Positions 60,356 to 64,000 of a stretch of DNA of 64,000 bases are shown in pieces. The stretch's first letter is position 1, and each line of letters starts with the position of its first letter. The stretch covers positions 1 through 64,000 of the forward strand of contig NZ_SRXO01000022.1 in NCBI RefSeq assembly GCF_008360935.1, written 5' to 3'. A model generated the notes under the pieces. That model did no database searches. It was not told where the DNA came from and saw nothing but the letters and a program-made list of their open reading frames with translations. The translations under genes were made by a program, and so were the position numbers. This DNA comes from Siccirubricoccus phaeus. Lineage in GTDB: Bacteria > Pseudomonadota > Alphaproteobacteria > Acetobacterales > Acetobacteraceae.

Positions 60356-60515
60356 GATAGGGGCTTCGCCCCAAACCCCCGGCAGGGGGCGCTGCCCCCG
60401 TTGGCGGCAGTGCCGTCAACCCCCGCCGGGGGGTGGACCACCCCCCGGACCCCGGTCTGGGTCCGGGACCCGTGGGTTGAACCGGCGGACTCACGGCGGG
60501 GTGCCGGGCGGTCAT
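60356..60515. repeat. Type C GC-rich mosaic repeat, copy 8
   Basis: GGGGCTTCGCCCC, CAGGGGGCGCTGCCCCCG, GGCGGCAGTGCCGTC, GGGGGGTGGACCACCCCCC, GGGTCCGGGACCCGTGGG, GGTTGAACCGGC. It follows the Old Yellow Enzyme stop. The whole 60330-60893 gap consists of this repeat, type A copy 6 and two hairpins. No gene was seen. Confidence 0.78.
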
Positions 60516-60601
60516 GCGCCGGCACCCGCCTTGTACGAATTCCGCGGACTGCCGAATGCCGCCGGCATCGGCGGTGTCCCCGTCGCCAGTCGGCTGGTCC
60601 T

Positions 60602-60704
60602 GCGTGATCGGTTGAGGTCGAATCGACCGAAACCGTGAATCACGCGACCGAACAATGAGCTAGAGCGGGGCGGGTGAGCGCAGCTCAACCGATCCCACGC
60701 TAGA
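60602..60704. repeat. Type A dispersed repeat, copy 6
   Basis: GCGTGATCGGTTGAGGTCG...AACCGTGAATCACGCGACCG and ATGAGCTAGAGCGGGGCGGG. Over most of its length it is base-for-base the same as copy 3 (20727-20833). Two GAATC sites are kept. It runs directly into the hairpin at 60700. Confidence 0.9.
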
Positions 60705-60751
60705 GCAGATCGCCGGAGGGCGGCATCGCCCGGAGGCGTGAAGCTGCTCTA
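60700..60751. repeat. CTAGAGC-bounded hairpin, copy 2
   Basis: CTAGAGCAG...CTGCTCTA ends enclose an imperfect GC stem (GCCGGAGGGCGGCATCGCCCGGAGGC). The ends are the same as for the hairpin at 6015-6079, but the inner arms are unrelated. Confidence 0.6.
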
Positions 60752-60761
60752 CCATCCATAA

Positions 60762-60807
60762 GCTAGAGCGGTTTCGCGCTGCACAGTCAGCGTGAAACCG
60801 CTCTAGC
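60762..60807. repeat. CTAGAGC-bounded hairpin, copy 3
   Basis: GCTAGAGCGGTTTC...GAAACCGCTCTAGC with CAGCG/CGCTG continuing the stem around a CACAGT loop; 14 perfect outer pairs. It lies about 90 bases upstream of the patatin-like gene. Confidence 0.75.
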
Positions 60808-60893
60808 GGCACCGCCGCCAACGGGCAGCGCCCCCATGGCCCGCCGCCCCCGCTTCCGCTTATCCTGCCGCCGATACGGCAGGAGGCCGGCCG

Positions 60894-63158
60894 ATGCCCG
60901 AGGCGGAGACCGATTGGCTGGTGGAATACGGGCCGCTGCTCTGGCTGCTCGGCTCCTTTCTCCTGGTCGGCGTGCTGGCCGGCTCGGTCGGGCTGCGGCG
61001 GGCCATCTGGCATGCGCGGGTGCCCGCCGCCTTCGCCGTCATCGCCTGCTTCGCCCTGGCGGGGCCGGAGCAGACCCGCTTCCTGCTCGCCGGCATCGAC
61101 GGCCCGGGCCGCATCCTGGCGCTGCTGGCGGCGGTGCTGCTCACCGGCATCGGCGCCTGGTTCTGGGCGCGCTGGTCCCTGAACCTCGCCTGGCAGGCGG
61201 CGCTGCCGGGGGTGGAGGAGGTGTGCCGGAGCTGGTGGTGGAGCGCCCTGCCGCGCATCATCGCCGTGGCGCCGGCCGTCGCCGCGCTGCTCTGCCTGTT
61301 CCTCGCCCGGCGCATGCTGGACACCTGGGTGGCCCTGGCCCTGCTGGTCGGGCTGGTGGCGGTCGGCGCCGCGCTCGTCGCCCTTGCCGTCTTCCGGCGC
61401 AGCGTGCTGCGCGGCCATGCGGCGCGGCGGCTAGGCCGCCGTATCAGCCTCTCCGGCGTGCTGGCGGATGAGGCGCTGCAGCTCCGCGCGCCGGCGCGGC
61501 CGGTGGGCCTCGGCGCCTGGCTTTCCCTGGCCCGCGATTGCCTGCCCTTCGACCTGCCGCTGATCCGCCCGCTGCTGGTCGCCTTCCTGCTGGCCATCGC
61601 CAGCGTGCTGGTCGGCGTCGCCTGGCCCAGCGACCTGGCCCAGGCGGTCGGCGCCGCCCCCACCGCGCTGTTCGGCCTGGCCGCGCTGCTGACGCTGCTG
61701 GCGGCGCCGGTGGGGCTGGTGGCGGCGGCCTGGCGCTGGCCGGCGATGTTCTTCCTGCTGCTCCTCATCCTCGGCGCCGCCGGCGTCACCGTGAACACGC
61801 TGGTGCGGCACGGCGATCAGCCCGCCCCGCGACGGCCGGAGCTGGCAACGGCCGCCGCCTGGTGGCTGCAGCATTGCGCCATGCCGGAGGGCCCGCAGCG
61901 GGTGATCCGCGCCATGGTCGTCGCCAATGCCGGCGGGGCCAGCCGCGCCGCGCTCTGGACCGCCGCGGTGATGGGCGCGCTGGAGACGCGGCTGGGGATG
62001 CAGCCCGGGCAGCATCTCTTCGCCATCAGCGGCATCTCCGGCGGGGCGCTGGGGTCGGCCGCCTATGTCGCGACGCTCGACCAGTCCGGGTTGCGCTGCG
62101 GCGCCACGCAGGAGGCCGGGGCGCGCGACCGGCGGCTGCAGCGGCTGCGGAAGGGGCTGGGGCAGGATTTCCTGGCGCCGCCGCTCGCCGGGCTGTTCCT
62201 CGGCGACGGGGTCTGGCGGATCTTCGGCCCGGTTTCGGCGCTGGCCGGCTGGGTGGGGCTGTGGCCCGCGGACCGCAGCGTGCGGCTGGAACAGGCCTGG
62301 GAAGCCGCCTTCGGCGAGCAGGACGGGGCCGGGCTGGCGGCGCCGCTGATCGCCCGCAGCGTGTCGAAGGCGGGGGAGCCGCTGCTGCCGCTGCTGCTCA
62401 CCGGCGGCACGCATCAGGAAAGCGGGCGGCTGGCGGTGACGGCGCCGGTGGATCTGCGCCGGGCGCTGCCGGAGGTGATCGACGTGGTGGCGACGCTGGA
62501 TGCCGACCTGCCCTTCTCCGTCGCCGCCAGCAACAGCGCGCGCTTCCCCTATGTGACCGCGCCCGGCCTGCTGCGGAACCGGCGGGAAGAGGCCTTCGGC
62601 CAGCTCGTCGATGGCGGCTACCACGACAACCAGGGCGCCGTCGCCGCCCGCGCCGCGGCGGAGGCGCTGGCCCAGGCGCATGCGCGGCTGCTGGAAGCGG
62701 GCAGGCTGACGGGGACGCGGCTGGAGCTGTTCGTCGTGCAGGTGCTGAGCGACCCGGAGCTCAAGCGGGACGAGCTGCCCCGCTGCGGCCCGGAAGCGCC
62801 CGGCTTCCAGCCGGTGGTGCAGGAGGCGAAGGCGGCGCCGAGCCGCCCCTCGGCGCTGGATTTCCTCACCTCGCCGGTCGGCGCGCTGGCGGCGGTGCGG
62901 GGGGAGCGGGCGAATGGCGGGGCGCTGGAGATGGCCCGGCGCTATTGCGGCGGGGCGGGGCAGCATTTCGCGGTCTTCGCGCTGGGGGTGGGGCCGGAGG
63001 GGGTGAAGCCGCCGCTCTCCTGGGTGCTGAACCAGGCGGTGCGGGGGGCGATCACCGCGCCCGGCCTTGCGGGTTTCGACCAGCCCGGCACCAGCCAGGG
63101 CAATGCGGAGGAGCTGGAAAGGCTGGCCGGGGAGTGGCAGGCCGCGCTGGTGCCTTGA
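60894..63158 (+). CDS. Multi-spanning membrane protein with a patatin-like phospholipase domain
   Basis: 754 residues. The N-terminal ~310 residues have about 8-9 hydrophobic segments. The C-terminal ~440 residues look patatin-like: oxyanion-type AGGASRAALW, nucleophile elbow GISGG with Ser382, and DGGYHDNQG with catalytic Asp573. A cytosolic serine lipase/acyl hydrolase tethered to the inner membrane is the likely architecture. I do not recognise the exact family; substrate and role are unknown. ATG 60894 is preceded by a GC-rich stretch with AGGAGG-like GGCAGGAGGCCGGCCG. It stands alone after two hairpins. Confidence 0.78.
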   Translation: MPEAETDWLVEYGPLLWLLGSFLLVGVLAGSVGLRRAIWHARVPAAFAVIACFALAGPEQTRFLLAGIDGPGRILALLAAVLLTGIGAWFWARWSLNLAWQAALPGVEEVCRSWWWSALPRIIAVAPAVAALLCLFLARRMLDTWVALALLVGLVAVGAALVALAVFRRSVLRGHAARRLGRRISLSGVLADEALQLRAPARPVGLGAWLSLARDCLPFDLPLIRPLLVAFLLAIASVLVGVAWPSDLAQAVGAAPTALFGLAALLTLLAAPVGLVAAAWRWPAMFFLLLLILGAAGVTVNTLVRHGDQPAPRRPELATAAAWWLQHCAMPEGPQRVIRAMVVANAGGASRAALWTAAVMGALETRLGMQPGQHLFAISGISGGALGSAAYVATLDQSGLRCGATQEAGARDRRLQRLRKGLGQDFLAPPLAGLFLGDGVWRIFGPVSALAGWVGLWPADRSVRLEQAWEAAFGEQDGAGLAAPLIARSVSKAGEPLLPLLLTGGTHQESGRLAVTAPVDLRRALPEVIDVVATLDADLPFSVAASNSARFPYVTAPGLLRNRREEAFGQLVDGGYHDNQGAVAARAAAEALAQAHARLLEAGRLTGTRLELFVVQVLSDPELKRDELPRCGPEAPGFQPVVQEAKAAPSRPSALDFLTSPVGALAAVRGERANGGALEMARRYCGGAGQHFAVFALGVGPEGVKPPLSWVLNQAVRGAITAPGLAGFDQPGTSQGNAEELERLAGEWQAALVP

Positions 63159-63271
63159 GTCCGACACCCTGCGGATTCCGGTCGCATGCCCACGGGGCGG
63201 CTCGCTGACCGGCCCGAGCCTGCGCGGGATCGGGGCCGCTGCCATCGGGCCACCGGCGCTTGTTCAATGCC

Positions 63272-63324
63272 GGCCTGCCTGCGAATTCGCCGGCAATCCG
63301 GCGAAATTCGCAGGCAGGACACTC
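63272..63324. repeat. Type B dispersed repeat, copy 4 (compact palindrome)
   Basis: GCCTGCCTGCGAATTCGCCGGC-AA-TCCGGCGAAATTCGCAGGCAGGACACT is a long near-perfect palindrome. It shows the core of type B without the extra block seen at 5838 and 7828. It is in the 290-base gap between the patatin-like and DUF1330 genes. Confidence 0.8.
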
Positions 63325-63447
63325 AGCCCTGGTCCGCGCAGATGGAAGCGCGGGTCATGGCCTGCTTTCATGCTCCGGCGCGTGGTTCAGGCCCCCGGAT
63401 GGACGATCGCGCGCCGGGGGAACCCACCGAAAGGGAGGAGACGGAGA

Positions 63448-63738
63448 ATGAGCGCCTATCTCATCGCCAATATCCGGGTGAAGGACCCGGGGAAATTCGC
63501 CGAGTACCGCGACAAGGTGGCGCCGCTGATCGCCGCCCATGGCGGGCGCTACCTGATCCGCGGCGGGGCGCTGACGCCGCTGGAGGGCGCGGCGGTGTTC
63601 GACCGGGTGGTGGTGCTGGAATTCCCGGACATGGCGAAGCTGCGCGGCTTCTATGAGAGCGCCGAATACGCGCCGCTGATTGCGCTGCGCCAGTCGGCGA
63701 GCGAGGGGGAGGTGGCGCTGGTGGAGGGGTATGGCTGA
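63448..63738 (+). CDS. DUF1330 domain-containing protein
   Basis: 96 residues, ferredoxin-like dimeric alpha/beta-barrel fold. SAYLIANIRVKDPGKFAEYR, HGGRYLIRGG and RVVVLEFPDMAKLRGFYESA with EYAPLIALRQ are diagnostic. Function unknown; the fold often serves small-molecule enzymes. ATG 63448 follows GGGAGGAGACGGAG. Convergent with the gcrA-like gene across a type C repeat. Confidence 0.92.
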   Translation: MSAYLIANIRVKDPGKFAEYRDKVAPLIAAHGGRYLIRGGALTPLEGAAVFDRVVVLEFPDMAKLRGFYESAEYAPLIALRQSASEGEVALVEGYG

Positions 63739-63755
63739 GGTTGGGGAGACATCCC

Positions 63756-63905
63756 CGCCCCGACCCTCCCCCGCAGGCGGGGGAGGGAGCAGGCAGGCTG
63801 AGCCTGCCAACTCGGCACGGCCTTCACCCGCCGGCGGAGGTGCAGGAGGCAGCGCCTCCTGCCGGGGGCTGGCGGCACTGCCGCCAACGGGCGAGGCCGC
63901 CGGTT
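63756..63905. repeat. Type C GC-rich mosaic repeat, copy 9
   Basis: CCTCCCCCGCAGGCGGGGGAGG, GGCAGGCTGAGCCTGCC, GGAGGCAGCGCCTCC (as in copy 7) and GGCGGCACTGCCGCC (as in copy 3). It lies between convergent genes and reaches the stop codon of the last gene. Confidence 0.75.
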
Positions 63906-64000
63906 ACGCCGCGTCCTCGCGCCGGTCCCGCACCTTCACATAGGCCAGCGCCGCATGCTCGGCGCAATAGGGCTTCCCGGTCAGCGCGCTTTCCGTGCAG
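63904..64000 (-). CDS. gcrA: C-terminal end of a GcrA-family cell-cycle regulator (partial)
   Basis: The leftward frame ending TAA 63904-63906 gives ESALTGKPYCAEHAALAYVK, then VRDRREDAA. The GKPYC-x-x-H-x-x-x-AY ending with paired Cys/His is the zinc-binding-like C-terminus of GcrA proteins as I recall them. GcrA works with sigma70 and CcrM-methylated GANTC sites to control cell-cycle promoters. Only the last ~31 residues are inside the window, so the family call is moderate. Confidence 0.6.
   Translation of the reverse strand, partial: CTESALTGKPYCAEHAALAYVKVRDRREDAA

Overview
The window looks like chromosomal DNA from a very GC-rich alphaproteobacterium. The best fit is Acetobacteraceae (Roseomonas-like); this is an inference from family resemblance, not a database result. 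Pointers are a fused shikimate kinase/3-dehydroquinate synthase, the rpsF-rpsR-DUF2232-rplI cluster, sdhCDAB, the GAAC-N7-GAAC type of LexA box, and a GcrA-like gene entering at the right edge. No tRNA, rRNA, CRISPR array or intact prophage was seen. The only transposase trace is a 3' scrap at the left edge.

Layout. 0-8.5 kb: IS5 scrap, OhrR-like regulator, PhyH-type dioxygenase, aroKB fusion with a divergent 48-residue protein, xerD, a short-chain dehydrogenase and several small proteins among dense dispersed repeats. 8.6-12.8 kb: DUF6311 membrane protein and the ribosomal cluster S6/S18/DUF2232/L9. 13.0-14.4 kb: a lower-GC two-gene island with the form of an orphan toxin/immunity pair. 14.5-17.7 kb: uvrD-prmA behind a LexA-box promoter. 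17.9-20.6 kb: tandem paralogous ABC-type substrate-binding proteins. 20.9-28.9 kb: an exported pentapeptide-repeat protein under a second, near-identical LexA-box promoter, DUF3597, a methyltransferase, an ABC exporter plus MFS pair, a zinc alcohol dehydrogenase and a Gdx-type SMR transporter. 29.1-32.6 kb: sdhCDAB. 33.3-36.8 kb: an AsnB-type amidotransferase and a polysaccharide flippase. 37-42.1 kb: recX, a GlcG/HbpS-like protein, acs, a GNAT acetyltransferase and azlCD. 42.4-50.8 kb: a large MscS channel, an AI-2E family transporter, a mercuric-reductase-like flavoprotein, and accA followed by an MFS exporter. 52-64 kb: NUDIX hydrolase, NfuA-like protein, RutE-like nitroreductase, an OmpR-type regulator, GTP cyclohydrolase II, a DUF2272 lipoprotein, an Old Yellow Enzyme, a multi-TM patatin-like protein, DUF1330 and the 3' end of a gcrA-like gene.

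The genes are mostly core metabolism and housekeeping: TCA cycle and respiration (sdh), acetate activation (acs), fatty acid initiation (accA), the shikimate pathway (aroKB), riboflavin (ribA), translation, and DNA repair or chromosome resolution (uvrD, recX, xerD).

Much of the unusual content is between genes. At least five dispersed repeat families are present. Type A carries up to two GANTC (CcrM-type) sites per copy. Type B is a TCCTGCC...GCAGGACACT palindrome. Type C is a GGGGCTTTGCCCC mosaic that nearly always follows a stop codon. Type E combines a GCGCGGC(A)AAGCCGCGC hairpin with gene-end hairpins. A palindromic element is read in frame at the start of two unrelated proteins. The strongest candidates for follow-up are the paired LexA promoters, the toxin/immunity-like pair and the protein-coding palindromic repeat.
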